DNA from: Candidatus Poribacteria bacterium
Lineage (GTDB): Bacteria > Poribacteria > WGA-4E > B28-G17
Assembly (NCBI GenBank): GCA_021162805.1
Contig: JAGGXZ010000222.1
Coordinates: forward strand, 1 to 43,327
Direction: 5' to 3'
DNA length: 43,327 bases
The notes beneath the pieces were generated by a model. That model was not told the origin of the DNA and did no database searches. It saw only the letters and a list, made by a program, of their open reading frames with translations. This document shows positions 26,301 through 34,628 of this stretch, piece after piece (within the stretch, counting starts at the first letter, position 1; every line of letters begins with the position of its first letter). A program made the translations under genes and the position numbers.

Positions 26301-29300
26301 AAGCGGGGAATTAGAGCGGCTGACGCTCGAGCCGTATGTCGAATACCTGCCGCTCTCAAGGCCGGATCGGATCAGGAGGAAGCTGTTTTTGCTCTTCGGC
26401 TGGGATTCGGAATGGAATCCGGTCCCCTATGGCGATGTCAGATGGCAGACCGATCCGCTCGCAGGGAAGATCGACGGCAGCGGGCTCTTCACGGCGACCG
26501 ATCAGACCGGCGGGGCGGCCGTGGGAAACGTGGTCATAAACGGCAGCGTTTTCGCCTTCTCCGGCGGACACTTCGCCAAGAGCGTGGTCGTGATCCAGCT
26601 AAATCCTCCTGGACCGATCTCCAGGCTTCAGATATCGCCTGAGGGTTTCCCATCCAAGCCCGATCCCCTTCTTCTCACAGTGGGCGAGAGGGTTGACCTG
26701 GAGGTGACGGGGTTCGACGCGAGGGGAAACCGGATGTCTGTCCTGCCCTCCTGGCAGGTGATGGGCGGGGTGGGATACATCACCGGCGAGTGCACCTTCG
26801 TGGCCTCAAGGCCGGGTAGAGGTCGGGTGACGGCCAGCGCCTTGGGATGTTCGGACTCGATCTCGATCGAGGTGACCCCCGGAGATCTGGCCCGTATATC
26901 CGTCCTCCCCCGATACGTCGAGCTCCATCCCGGCGAATCGATCCGCTTCACAGCGCGGGGATATGACAGCTTCGGCGATATCATCCCACTCGGCTCACTC
27001 AGATGGTCGGTTCCGGACGGCCTCTTCATGGCCTCAAGGCCGGGATATCACTCCGTCGAGGCGGAATCGGACGGCGTGAAGGGATACGCCATGGTTTATG
27101 TGAGGGCGGTCGGATCATCGCCACGGAAATTGGAGATACGTCCCTCCGGCCCTCTAAAGCTCAGGGCCGGCGAGACGATATCGCTGGAGGCGGACGGATA
27201 CGATGCGGGCGGTAACCGAATGAGCATCATTCCGGGCTGGCGGGTTGAGGGAAACGTGGGCAGGATATCCCCGGACGGAACCTTCCTGGCGATCAGAGCG
27301 GGGAAGGGACGGATCGTGGCATACCAGGATGGGCTCGAGGATGAGGTTGAGATCGAGGTGACGCCGGGCGATCCGGTCGAGCTCTGCATATCCCCTCCCT
27401 TCGTCAGGGCGAGGGAAGGCGATGTGATACATTTCGCCGCTTACGCCCTCGACGAGATGGGCAACGAGACGAGGATCAACCCGACCTGGAGATGCGCGGG
27501 CGAGCTGGGGGAGATCTCTGACGACGGGGTTCTGAAGATGAGGGAGGGATCGTCCGGCGGATATGTGACGGCACAGTTCCAGGGACTTTCAACCGTTGCG
27601 ATCGTCGAGATAAGATCGGAAAGGGAAATCCTGCCTCCTGCCTCCTGCTTCCTGTTTCCCGATCACACATCCATACCAACCCGCATGTTTCAGAGGTTCC
27701 TGGAGATCGGTCTGGAAGGGGATGAGCTCTTCCCGATCCGATCCGTCTCACCCACCGGCGTGGTTCGCCCTGAAACCCCCGGCAACTTCACCGTTGAGTC
27801 CGCCCTCGGAGGCGTGAGAGCTCAGGCCGAGCTTCTGACCCTCGATGAGATCAACCTGCTGGAACCCTCCTCCTCCCTCTGCTACGGCCTTTCGGGGAGG
27901 AGGATGGATGTGGCGAAGGTCCTGCGGGTCGAGGGGGACGGGCTGGGATATCTTCTGGCCGAGGATTCAAACGGGTGGCGAGCGGTCGCCGGATATACGG
28001 TCGAAGCGGGAGCGGGAAAGGAGTTTTGGGATGAACCCGCCCTCGCCGGGGAAACGGAAGGCTCGGATCTCCCCGTCAGGATGGAGATCACGCCCAGATA
28101 TGTCTTCGTCCGCCCTGGGGAGGGGAGATCCCTGAAGTTCAACGTGCATCTCCTCGATCAAAGCGGCGATCTGATCCCGGGGAGACCCGATCTGATCTGG
28201 AGGTTAATCGGGGATATCGGGGAGATGGATGGGACGGGGACCCTGAGGTTGAAAACGGATCTCAAAGCGCCCGATATGGGCGAGGTTGTGGTCATCGCGC
28301 CGAAGCTCAATCTCAGCGCGCGGGCGCGCGTGATCGTCGAAGGTGAGGGAACGATAAGCTCCATCAGGGTTGAGCCTGGATCATACGAGGCGGTCAGGGG
28401 CGAAAGGGTGAGATTCAGGGCGATCGGGACGGACTCCGCCGGCAGAATGATTCCGATCGAGGTCTCATGGGAGCTGCTCGACGAGTCGGGGGGAAAGGCG
28501 GGAGAGATGTCGCAGGACGGGACCGTCTCGACCGATTCCCTTCCCCTTGGCCGAACCTTCAGGGTGAGGGCGATCGCCGAAGGGACCTGGGGCGAGGCGT
28601 TTCTGAAGGTCATCGCCGGTCCGCCAAATCGGATAGAGATCCGTCCCTCACATCTCACGGTTAAGGTGAGGGAATCGGCTAAGCTGACCGCCTATGGATA
28701 CGACGCTTTCGGCAATTCGACGGAACTACGATCGCTGAGATGGGAGGGTTCTGGGGGGATCTCCGTCGAGGGAAGCGACGGAAATGGCGTGAGGATCAGG
28801 GGTGAGAGGCCGGGCAGCGCGTTCCTGACGGCGAGATCCAATGGCATATATGGATATGCCGAGATAGAGGTCGAGTCCCCCCAGGGCGAGCTGGATCTCT
28901 TCTGGCCGGGGAACCCTGAACTCGGATCGTCCTCGTCCCCCGTGCACGTCAGGGCCGGTGACCTCCTAACCTTAGCCCTTTCGCCGCCCGGCCCCGCCAA
29001 ACTGCGCCTGGAAGGTGGCGAGGGGATGGTGAGCCCCGACGGGAGGGTTTCAATCACGAGAACGGGAAGTTATAAGGTCGTGGCTGAGCGGGATGGTATA
29101 AGCGACGAGCTGAACCTGATCGTTCTGCCGGGGGATCTGGCGCGGATATCCATCTCGCCCGAATCCGTCTCCCTTAAACCCGGCGAGACGATCAGATTTT
29201 CAGCCGAGGGATTCGATCGGTTCGGAAATCCGATTCAAGGGATAACTGTCAGATGGGAGGTCGCGGGGAGGGGCGAGATAGATGAAACGGGCCTCTTCAG

Positions 29301-31158
29301 GGCATCCCGATCGGAAGGCATAAGCATGGTGACGGCTGAAACGGATGGGATCCTCGGGATGGCAACCGTCTCGGTGGCCAGTGAGATAGGCGAGCCGGTG
29401 AAGCTGTCGTTCAAGGTGGAACCGCGGGAGATACCGGCGGGCGGAAGGGCCGACGTGAGGTTGACCGGGATAGATCGCAACGGAAACGTCGTGACGAAAG
29501 GGCTGGAAAAGGCGGACCTCAGAGTCGAGCCGAACGTCGGGAAGCTGGAGAGGGTATCGGAGAACCTATGGAGCTACACGGCGCCACAGGGACTGGATGT
29601 GAATGAGATCTCCTTCGTGGCCGAGATGGGCGAGCTGAAGGATGAGATGAAGGTCAAACTCGTCCCGGCGAACCTGAGCGAGATCAAGCTGGAGCCCTTA
29701 TCGATCGACCTGGAGGCGGGCTCATCGGTTGAGATCATAGCTAAGGGGTTCGACGCCTTCGGAAATCCCATCTCCCTCTCGCCCACATGGAGCCTGATCG
29801 AAGGGCTCGGTCGAATCGCCGGCGAGGGAGAAAAGATCCGCTACACGGCGAGGAAAGCGGGATCGGAGAGGATCCGTGCATCGCAGTCCGGCATCTCAGG
29901 CGAGGCCGTCCTCAGGATCTCCCCCTCCGAGCCGGTCGAGCTGAGGCTGGAGCCCGCCTCCGTCCGGATTCACGCCGGGGAGAACCTCCATATCAAGGCC
30001 CTCTCCTCGGATAGGTTCGATAACTCCATCGGCACGATCCGGATCTCATGGGAGCTCAAAGGGGTGGGAGAGTTGAAGCCTTCAGAAATGGGGGCGGACT
30101 TCATCGCTCGCAGATCGGGCAGGGCGGAGATCACGGCGAGATACAAAGATCTCAAGGCCACCTCCACGATCGAGGTCATGCCGGGCGCCCTGAAGGAGAT
30201 AAGGTTCTACCTCTCAGGGGAGAGGATCACCCGGCTCGAGGCCGAATCGGGCAGGAGCTACACTGTGCTGATATCCGGTGCGGACGAGATGGGCAACGAG
30301 ATAAAGCTCGAATCCCCCAGATGCGAGGTGCGCGGGGATGTAGGTGAGATGTCCCAGGAGGGCGACCTGATAAGCTTCCTCGCCACCTTCATCGGCAGCG
30401 GTAAGATATGGGCTTCATCGGGCGGCGTCTCGGCCGAGATACCGGTCAAGGTCGAGCCTGAAAGGATAACGATCGGCAGGGAAGGGGGTAGGATCAAATG
30501 CGCCGAGATGGAGCTGATCCTCCCACCGGGGGCGATCGACGGCGGGACGGAGATAAGATTCTCCATCGTTCCCCCTTTCGGGTTCAGCCGGAACGAGAGG
30601 GTTTACAGCAGGGTCTACCGGATCGAGCCTGAGGGGATGATACTTCACAGGCCCGCTTCGCTCATGATACGTCCCAACCGTCCCGTGGAGACTGAAACGG
30701 TGGTCCCGGCCTTCTGGGACGACTTCTCCGAGAGATGGGTTAAACTGGCCGGCAGGTGTATCGGCGATGGGGTGGAGATCGCCGTTAACCATCTCGGCAC
30801 TTTCGCCCTCGTTTCAGGCAGGGAGTTTCGGATTAGGGGCGATCTTAGGGTGGAGGATGTGAAGATATGGCCCAATCCCTTTTACGCCCCCGATGTCAAC
30901 AGGATGTCGATAGGATACACGCTCATAACGCCCGACGGCGGCCCGGCTGAGGTGACGATGAGGCTGATCGGGATGAATGGGGTGGTGGCGACGATCGTGA
31001 AGGAAGTCGCCAGATATCCGGGACGCAACCTTGAGATGTGGGATTGCAGGGATAAGGACGGCGATCTGGTTCACAACGGCAGATATTTCCTGATCATTAC
31101 CGCATCACATTCCGGGAGGTCCTTCTCGGTCCGGAGGGTGGTCGTCGTATTCAAGTAG
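23308..31158 (+). CDS. Giant exported Ig-repeat protein with ZU5-like and FlgD-like C-terminus
   Basis: The product has 2616 residues from the ATG at 23308, which overlaps the previous stop as ATGA. A basic N-terminus and hydrophobic stretch (IPLTIALLFLLTSSALSS, ~24-41) indicate a signal peptide. Beta-sandwich modules of transthyretin/CNA-B appearance come first (~45-230). A long array of roughly 85-95-residue Big/invasin-like repeats follows (about 830-2380). Its shared signature resembles GFDxxGN...P.W...GxVG.I...G.F.A.RPG.GRV.A...G...S..IEV.PG. Then comes a ZU5-like module (~2390-2510: GREGGRIKCAEMELILPPGAI) and a FlgD-like Ig domain (~2512-2616: WPNPFYAPD... WDCRDKDGDLVHNGRYF). It is probably a surface-displayed or secreted adhesin or structural protein. 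Two in-frame heptanucleotide repeat tracts interrupt it. Confidence 0.88.
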   Translation: MMMRAHIHDIAVKLIRKVSPRAKIPLTIALLFLLTSSALSSELRISVLTESGEPAAGALVQIFPGTPSPDDDTEPIKPSKPRSDGVVGFETSQDGSLKLDLPSGTYTVFAFSNRDVHRFALLDRVQLNGVSTDLTLSAAKATEVIVEALTESGSPADASEIFFRPCRRARGNVGFVGNDGKLRCLVSPGTYNVVLASSFHYLYLVRPAVEVKGRRMILRFAPSPQTTAKVRFDIPPGSFPAIYEVLETDHTYEIVQAIEKTVGYDAAYTKVYSLITPQIPVILSAGQNYTISLSYVVTRNGESYAYEIRPPGKVLTPGEYRMGNTGKEPFELKAETGRESYRPGDQVTLTFRITDTRGNRMTRAFDFSSARLIFPYAIVRDPEGRVIADNRYEIVSDPIPDRFFHFTFSLSKTAIAGRYTVETSMEGGIYGELKDIAHFDVTIPRAQIQIESVQIPARVEVGSSFNVVVRTSSVSPTSATLSFRLGEISLSFDPDLMGGEKIIWKPSLPQIGRWSWRMKLTGNDGSSTVREGEIDVGDTSPPRLILQSPSPAEWGMPVEVRVRVDENDSLDSAWLEIDRGESASGAERLTLYALRLTPYLLFCISPSEAHPLLFLKAFARDRSGNVGSSDRVQINFQDTTPPRISDLRVFEADGKVRFEALASDNRGISEVNLLVKGRGPVRMTGVDGLFSAELALSGSVRYAVEARDLPGDSGSTRSTRFPPSGYLIYTPKSPAAVRIHPSSPQPLVIRAGERISFEAEVMDEEGARLDVPVRWFSSNGVGMMLGRGELVATKCVEPKGREGWIGAVTMRPGADGRPVVGKIMVKVIPADPYRISVIPKHIRASSGDRMPMLILILDRFGNEVEFDPSELTISLDPPDLGRVEGNLFVADRTGRGEIKLKYEKLSASVPVEVYPGEVLKMEIDPPEATLRVGERVGFHVRGFDGAGNEIEKLHPVWLVQGGVGEVDGEGRFRAKRPGKGKVVALLGDISASATIEVKSGELERLTLEPYVEYLPLSRPDRIRRKLFLLFGWDSEWNPVPYGDVRWQTDPLAGKIDGSGLFTATDQTGGAAVGNVVINGSVFAFSGGHFAKSVVVIQLNPPGPISRLQISPEGFPSKPDPLLLTVGERVDLEVTGFDARGNRMSVLPSWQVMGGVGYITGECTFVASRPGRGRVTASALGCSDSISIEVTPGDLARISVLPRYVELHPGESIRFTARGYDSFGDIIPLGSLRWSVPDGLFMASRPGYHSVEAESDGVKGYAMVYVRAVGSSPRKLEIRPSGPLKLRAGETISLEADGYDAGGNRMSIIPGWRVEGNVGRISPDGTFLAIRAGKGRIVAYQDGLEDEVEIEVTPGDPVELCISPPFVRAREGDVIHFAAYALDEMGNETRINPTWRCAGELGEISDDGVLKMREGSSGGYVTAQFQGLSTVAIVEIRSEREILPPASCFLFPDHTSIPTRMFQRFLEIGLEGDELFPIRSVSPTGVVRPETPGNFTVESALGGVRAQAELLTLDEINLLEPSSSLCYGLSGRRMDVAKVLRVEGDGLGYLLAEDSNGWRAVAGYTVEAGAGKEFWDEPALAGETEGSDLPVRMEITPRYVFVRPGEGRSLKFNVHLLDQSGDLIPGRPDLIWRLIGDIGEMDGTGTLRLKTDLKAPDMGEVVVIAPKLNLSARARVIVEGEGTISSIRVEPGSYEAVRGERVRFRAIGTDSAGRMIPIEVSWELLDESGGKAGEMSQDGTVSTDSLPLGRTFRVRAIAEGTWGEAFLKVIAGPPNRIEIRPSHLTVKVRESAKLTAYGYDAFGNSTELRSLRWEGSGGISVEGSDGNGVRIRGERPGSAFLTARSNGIYGYAEIEVESPQGELDLFWPGNPELGSSSSPVHVRAGDLLTLALSPPGPAKLRLEGGEGMVSPDGRVSITRTGSYKVVAERDGISDELNLIVLPGDLARISISPESVSLKPGETIRFSAEGFDRFGNPIQGITVRWEVAGRGEIDETGLFRASRSEGISMVTAETDGILGMATVSVASEIGEPVKLSFKVEPREIPAGGRADVRLTGIDRNGNVVTKGLEKADLRVEPNVGKLERVSENLWSYTAPQGLDVNEISFVAEMGELKDEMKVKLVPANLSEIKLEPLSIDLEAGSSVEIIAKGFDAFGNPISLSPTWSLIEGLGRIAGEGEKIRYTARKAGSERIRASQSGISGEAVLRISPSEPVELRLEPASVRIHAGENLHIKALSSDRFDNSIGTIRISWELKGVGELKPSEMGADFIARRSGRAEITARYKDLKATSTIEVMPGALKEIRFYLSGERITRLEAESGRSYTVLISGADEMGNEIKLESPRCEVRGDVGEMSQEGDLISFLATFIGSGKIWASSGGVSAEIPVKVEPERITIGREGGRIKCAEMELILPPGAIDGGTEIRFSIVPPFGFSRNERVYSRVYRIEPEGMILHRPASLMIRPNRPVETETVVPAFWDDFSERWVKLAGRCIGDGVEIAVNHLGTFALVSGREFRIRGDLRVEDVKIWPNPFYAPDVNRMSIGYTLITPDGGPAEVTMRLIGMNGVVATIVKEVARYPGRNLEMWDCRDKDGDLVHNGRYFLIITASHSGRSFSVRRVVVVFK
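25070..25104. repeat. In-frame heptanucleotide repeat, GCYYTAC type
   Basis: Five exact-length 7-mers (GTCTTAC, GCTTTAC, GCCCTAC, GCCTTAC, GCCTTAC) run through the giant Ig gene and are translated as LTLYALRLTPYLL. The same family appears in non-coding DNA at 42991-43011. Confidence 0.9.
27628..27662. repeat. In-frame heptanucleotide repeat, YTCCTGC type
   Basis: Units are ATCCTGC, CTCCTGC, CTCCTGC, TTCCTGT and a degenerate TTCCCGA, translated as ILPPASCFLF. Bases 27637-27659 are a perfect 23-nt reverse complement of 42934-42956 in intergenic DNA. Confidence 0.9.
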
Positions 31159-31788
31159 CTTGAGGGGGAATCCGCCGTGGATGTGCCGGTAACCTGCGAA
31201 CATCCAGCTTTTCCTCAGTTCGTTATCGGGGAAGTGCTGGACGAGGTAAGATGGATTCGGGGCTATTCCTTTGAGATACTTAACCTGCCAGATGTATACC
31301 TCATCGTTTCTGTAGACAAGTGTGAAGTGGGATGAAGGATGGTTCAACAATAGAAGCTGAATAATAAGGGAACGATAGCCATATTCCGGAAGGAGAAACC
31401 CACGCCAACGCTCTCGTTTCGATGGAGATTTGAAGAGAATCAAAGCCCTTTTCGCAGAAGGGGAATCCGATTTAAGCTCAACCCCTCTATACCAGATATA
31501 CTTAATGGGAAAAACATCGCTGCCCCTAACCAAGCTGGCCTCTTCAGGCTTGACCTTGGAAAACCTCACCTCGATTATCTCTCCCTGTGAGGCGATGGGG
31601 GATAGGCGAAGAACATCCTTTTCGATTCCACTCCTCAGGGGTGTCAATGGTATCAACCGAAAGAGCCTATCGAACTTCTCATCAGAGCCCAAAGCGGATA
31701 TCATATCCAGCCTCTTCAAGTCAGAATAGCTGAGGACGATATGCGTGACTCCTCGACTTTTCAAAAATTCCAGAGCCTCCCTCTCTGA
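31105..31788 (-). pseudogene. C-terminal remnant of a membrane glycosyltransferase (GT39/STT3-like)
   Basis: The minus-strand frame is open from just after an in-frame TAA (31791-31789) and reads SEREALEFLKSRGVTHIVLSYSDL and, later, SHFTLVYRNDEVYIWQVKYLKG. These are typical of the soluble C-terminal domain of GT39/oligosaccharyltransferase-like multi-membrane proteins. The expected N-terminal membrane helices are missing, and there is no good start codon (TTG at 31764 is the first). Its last ~18 codons overlap the convergent giant Ig gene. I read it as a truncated remnant, although an orphan soluble domain is possible. Confidence 0.5.
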
Positions 31789-31911
31789 TTAAGCGCAAAA
31801 GAGGCTGAGGCTGATGGGCTGATCTCAGGTTCTCTGTAATCTGCTACCATAACTATGAACCATCCCCAAAATCCAAGACGAAAAGGGTAAAATGGGATAG
31901 GAGGAATGGAA

Positions 31912-33309
31912 ATGGCTAGGAGGGGGTTGGTATATCTATTGCCCCGGAGTACGGCGAGGTTTGCCGGAAGCTTATTAGCAGTTACCTTCTTATTACTTAG
32001 CTGGTCTGCCCAACATGGAGGGGCAAGTTATAAGCTTGCTTTCATCGCTGGAGGTGGGGTCCGCCTCATAAATCCGGATGGAGCTGATGTGAGACAAATC
32101 ACAATACCTAGCGTTTCCTCTCCAGGCCATCCATCATTCTCACCAGATGGCAGATGGATCGTCTTCGAAGCATCCGCCGTACAGGGTGCCCCAACGGACA
32201 TATTCATGATGGATATCAACGGAAGGAATCTGAAAAATCTGACCGATACGCCCATGGATTGGGAACGAAACCCCTCTTGGCCGCCGGATGGGAGGAGGAT
32301 AGCTTTCATCTCGGAGATGGCGATCCACATCTTGGATCTGGAAACAGGACAGCGCAAAAGGATATCGCCTCCGAACTCTTGTGACTTTTATCCCTCATGG
32401 TCTCCCGATGGTAAGAAGATACTTTTTGAGTCGATTCTATCCGGAAACGCTGAGATATTCATATGCGATGCCGATGGGAGAAATAGAAGGAGGCTGACCA
32501 ATCATCCCTCCTCGGATCAACAACCTGTCTTCACCCCCGATGGTAAGAAGGTGGTGTTCGTGTCCAGGAGAGAAGATACCCCCTCGCTTTTCGTTTTGAA
32601 CCTAACGGGGAGGGAAGTGAAGCGGCTGCCTGTAGGAGGGAAGGTCGTTGCTACTTGGAGGCCAGCTGTGTTACCAGATGGCGGGGTGATAACCTTTAAG
32701 GGGAAGGAAGCTTGGTCTCCCGACGGAAAGAAGATCAGCTTCACAACCAGAATCCTTCCACTTAAGGGAGAGATATGGTTTTTGGATCTTGAAAGTGGTG
32801 AAACGAGAAAGATAACAGATGGGGTAGGAGCCTGCTGGTCACCTGATGGGAGAAGGATAGCTTTCACGAGGTATAAAAATCAGAATGATCCTGATATCTT
32901 CATCTGCGACGTGGATGGGGAGGATGCGATCGATCTGACTAATCGCACCACGAAAGAGAGGTCACCGATATTCACGCCTGATGGGGACAGGCTGCTTTTT
33001 CTCTCGAATATGTTTGATCATACCAGGTGGGATATAGCGGTTATGGATCTTGAGACAAGGCACATCAGGAGGATTCTCGTTGATCCGAGGATATCGATCG
33101 TGTGTTGGGACAGGTTGGCCGTTTCCCCGGATGGGCGTAGGATCTTCTTTAGCGGTAGGGAAGGAGATGCTCCGTGGGATCTCTACTCGATAGACTTCGG
33201 GGGTAAGGGTCTGGTTAATCTGACTAAGACCCCTTTCGTCAATGAGTTCTATCCCCACTGTTCCCCGTTTTTGGGTGAGATGGAGGTGGGACCGTTAGAT
33301 AACCGTTAG
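31912..33309 (+). CDS. Exported TolB/PD40-type beta-propeller protein
   Basis: The product has 465 residues from the ATG at 31912, chosen because AGGAGG (31899-31904) is 7 nt upstream. The alternative ATG at 31906 is only one base from it. A hydrophobic segment at ~18-37 (GSLLAVTFLLLSWSA) indicates a signal peptide. The rest is a series of PD40/TolB-like blades, each with a motif such as WSPDGKKILFES, FTPDGKKVVFVS or WSPDGRRIAFTR and a D.DG-type turn (for example CDADGRNRRRLTNHP). About nine or ten blade motifs are visible. The family includes periplasmic TolB and many secreted propellers used for protein binding; no catalytic motif is seen. No Pal/Tol genes are nearby, so this is not assigned as TolB. 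Confidence 0.87.
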   Translation: MARRGLVYLLPRSTARFAGSLLAVTFLLLSWSAQHGGASYKLAFIAGGGVRLINPDGADVRQITIPSVSSPGHPSFSPDGRWIVFEASAVQGAPTDIFMMDINGRNLKNLTDTPMDWERNPSWPPDGRRIAFISEMAIHILDLETGQRKRISPPNSCDFYPSWSPDGKKILFESILSGNAEIFICDADGRNRRRLTNHPSSDQQPVFTPDGKKVVFVSRREDTPSLFVLNLTGREVKRLPVGGKVVATWRPAVLPDGGVITFKGKEAWSPDGKKISFTTRILPLKGEIWFLDLESGETRKITDGVGACWSPDGRRIAFTRYKNQNDPDIFICDVDGEDAIDLTNRTTKERSPIFTPDGDRLLFLSNMFDHTRWDIAVMDLETRHIRRILVDPRISIVCWDRLAVSPDGRRIFFSGREGDAPWDLYSIDFGGKGLVNLTKTPFVNEFYPHCSPFLGEMEVGPLDNR

Positions 33310-33462
33310 ATAAGAGATTAACCCTTTGGGGGATGTTGAAGGTGGGATTTCAATTTTCCAAGTAAGATAGGCATTGTATTGGTTCGACGTCCCGGCGGCG
33401 GAGGATGTGAAGATACTAGGGGTTGTCGATGCTGCTGCTACGCCAGGCCTAACTGCCCGAAA

Positions 33463-33503
33463 TGGGGCACTTTTAGGGTGCATGTGCACGATTTGGGGCA
33501 CTT
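33463..33503. repeat. 10-bp direct repeats flanking a small palindrome
   Basis: TGGGGCACTT occurs at 33463-33472 and 33494-33503, 31 bp start to start (about three helical turns). Between them GTGCA-TG-TGCAC (33478-33489) is an inverted repeat. The group lies about 90 bp upstream of the LamG-TPR start region, so it could be an operator. Confidence 0.45.
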
Positions 33504-33591
33504 ATCTTATCCGCGGGCCGCATTAAATCGGATCTCATCACTGGCACGGTTGTTGCGTAATCCTTCTTGATAATCCGGGAGGTGAGATGAT

Positions 33592-34628
33592 ATGTGGGTT
33601 TACAGTCTTGCTTTGCTCTGTCTTATTTGGACTTCGGGGGAAACTGGGAGCTGCCGATTGACGACGCCATAACGTTTAAACCGGGCGGATACGCATATGT
33701 GGAGGACAACGGCGATTTCGATCCCATAAAGGAGGGTATGACGATCGAGGCGTGGATATTGATCGAGGAGCCGCCCAGGGATTGGCGTGAAGCTCAAGTT
33801 GTGATCGCAAAGCCCGACTCTTATGTCATACTGCTCAGAGGGAAGGATCCACATTCACCCCTCGATGCCGATCTGCCAGAGGGCGCAACCTTCGTGAGCT
33901 TTTGGACCTGCCGGAGGCCAAATTCATGGGGCGGCTTCACCACCTTGATGAGAGGTGGCCAATCTCCCGCCGGCAGATAGATACATATCGCCTTTCAGAT
34001 CAAGGGAGTGCTTAGTAACGGGTTCGTGGATGGATGGTCACATGGGATGAACACATCTGACGCTCCTCCATTTGAAAACAACGAGCCTCTTTTCATAGGC
34101 GGAGTGAAACCTACCTTGGAAGGGCAGATACCATGGAGTTCGGGAAGCAGAACCTTTAAGGGGATGATAGATGAGGTGCGGATATCAGAGGGGCTGCGAT
34201 ACCCCTTTCAGTTGAGAGCCGTGAAGATTAACCCTGAAAGACGCTTCAAAGACGATTCCAAGACGATAGCGTTGTGGCATTTCGATAAGATATTGTGGGG
34301 CAAGCGTCTTGCCGAGCTCGACAGGGGGAACGCCCGCGAGTACTACTCGCGTATCGCCAGATCTTACATGAGGATCGGAGATCTCGACTCGGCGATGAAG
34401 ATGGCCAGGGAGGTGATCGCACACAGCCCGAGGAATCCCGAAGGATATCGGCTGGCGGCGGAGATCGCCGGGCGGAAAGGCGATTATAAGGGGGCGATCG
34501 ATAACCTCAAACAGGCCGTCCGACTCCGCCCTGAATCCACCGAGCTACGAAGGGATCTGGCGGAGATCTGTGTCAAAGCGGGCGATTACCGTCTGGCCAT
34601 CGAGCAATATTGGCGCTGGACGCGGTGA
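33592..34628 (+). pseudogene. Broken 5' part of a LamG-TPR gene (signal peptide, LamG, first TPRs)
   Basis: GGAGG at 33578-33582 precedes the ATG at 33592, which encodes a signal-peptide-like MWVYSLALLCLIWTSG. The frame is then lost at a run of five G near 33639. Adding one G would join it to GGNWELPIDDAITFKPGGYAYVED, which parallels the intact paralogue at 40646 (AGGNYLDL...YYLAED). The LamG frame next meets TAG at 33978-33980, where the paralogue has the Trp of GKWHYMVFQ, so a TGG to TAG change is likely. The same frame resumes with FVDGWSHGMN... ALWHFD and the first TPRs. It ends at 34626-34628, while the TPR continues in another frame from about 34610 (IEQYW to ALDAVTLYQIG). Other genes here end in TAG, so recoding is unlikely. 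Confidence 0.75.

Noticed and set aside
31912-33309. Genuine TolB of the Tol-Pal system
   Set aside because: PD40 blades match, but no tolQRA, pal or ybgF-type gene is adjacent, and blade arrays of this kind are common in unrelated secreted proteins.
33373-33500. Short plus-strand stretch reading WFDVPAAEDVKILGVVDAAA, possibly a gene relic
   Set aside because: It has a stop just upstream, no start, and no family I can recognise, so coding origin cannot be supported.
33978-33980. UAG recoded as an amino acid to keep the LamG gene open
   Set aside because: Other genes in the window (for example those ending at 1749, 4129 and 31158) use TAG as their normal stop, and the same gene also has two frameshifts.
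33636-34628. Programmed -1 frameshifting to join the broken LamG-TPR frames
   Set aside because: No X XXY YYZ slippery heptamer in the right phase is present at either junction, and a nonsense codon lies between them.
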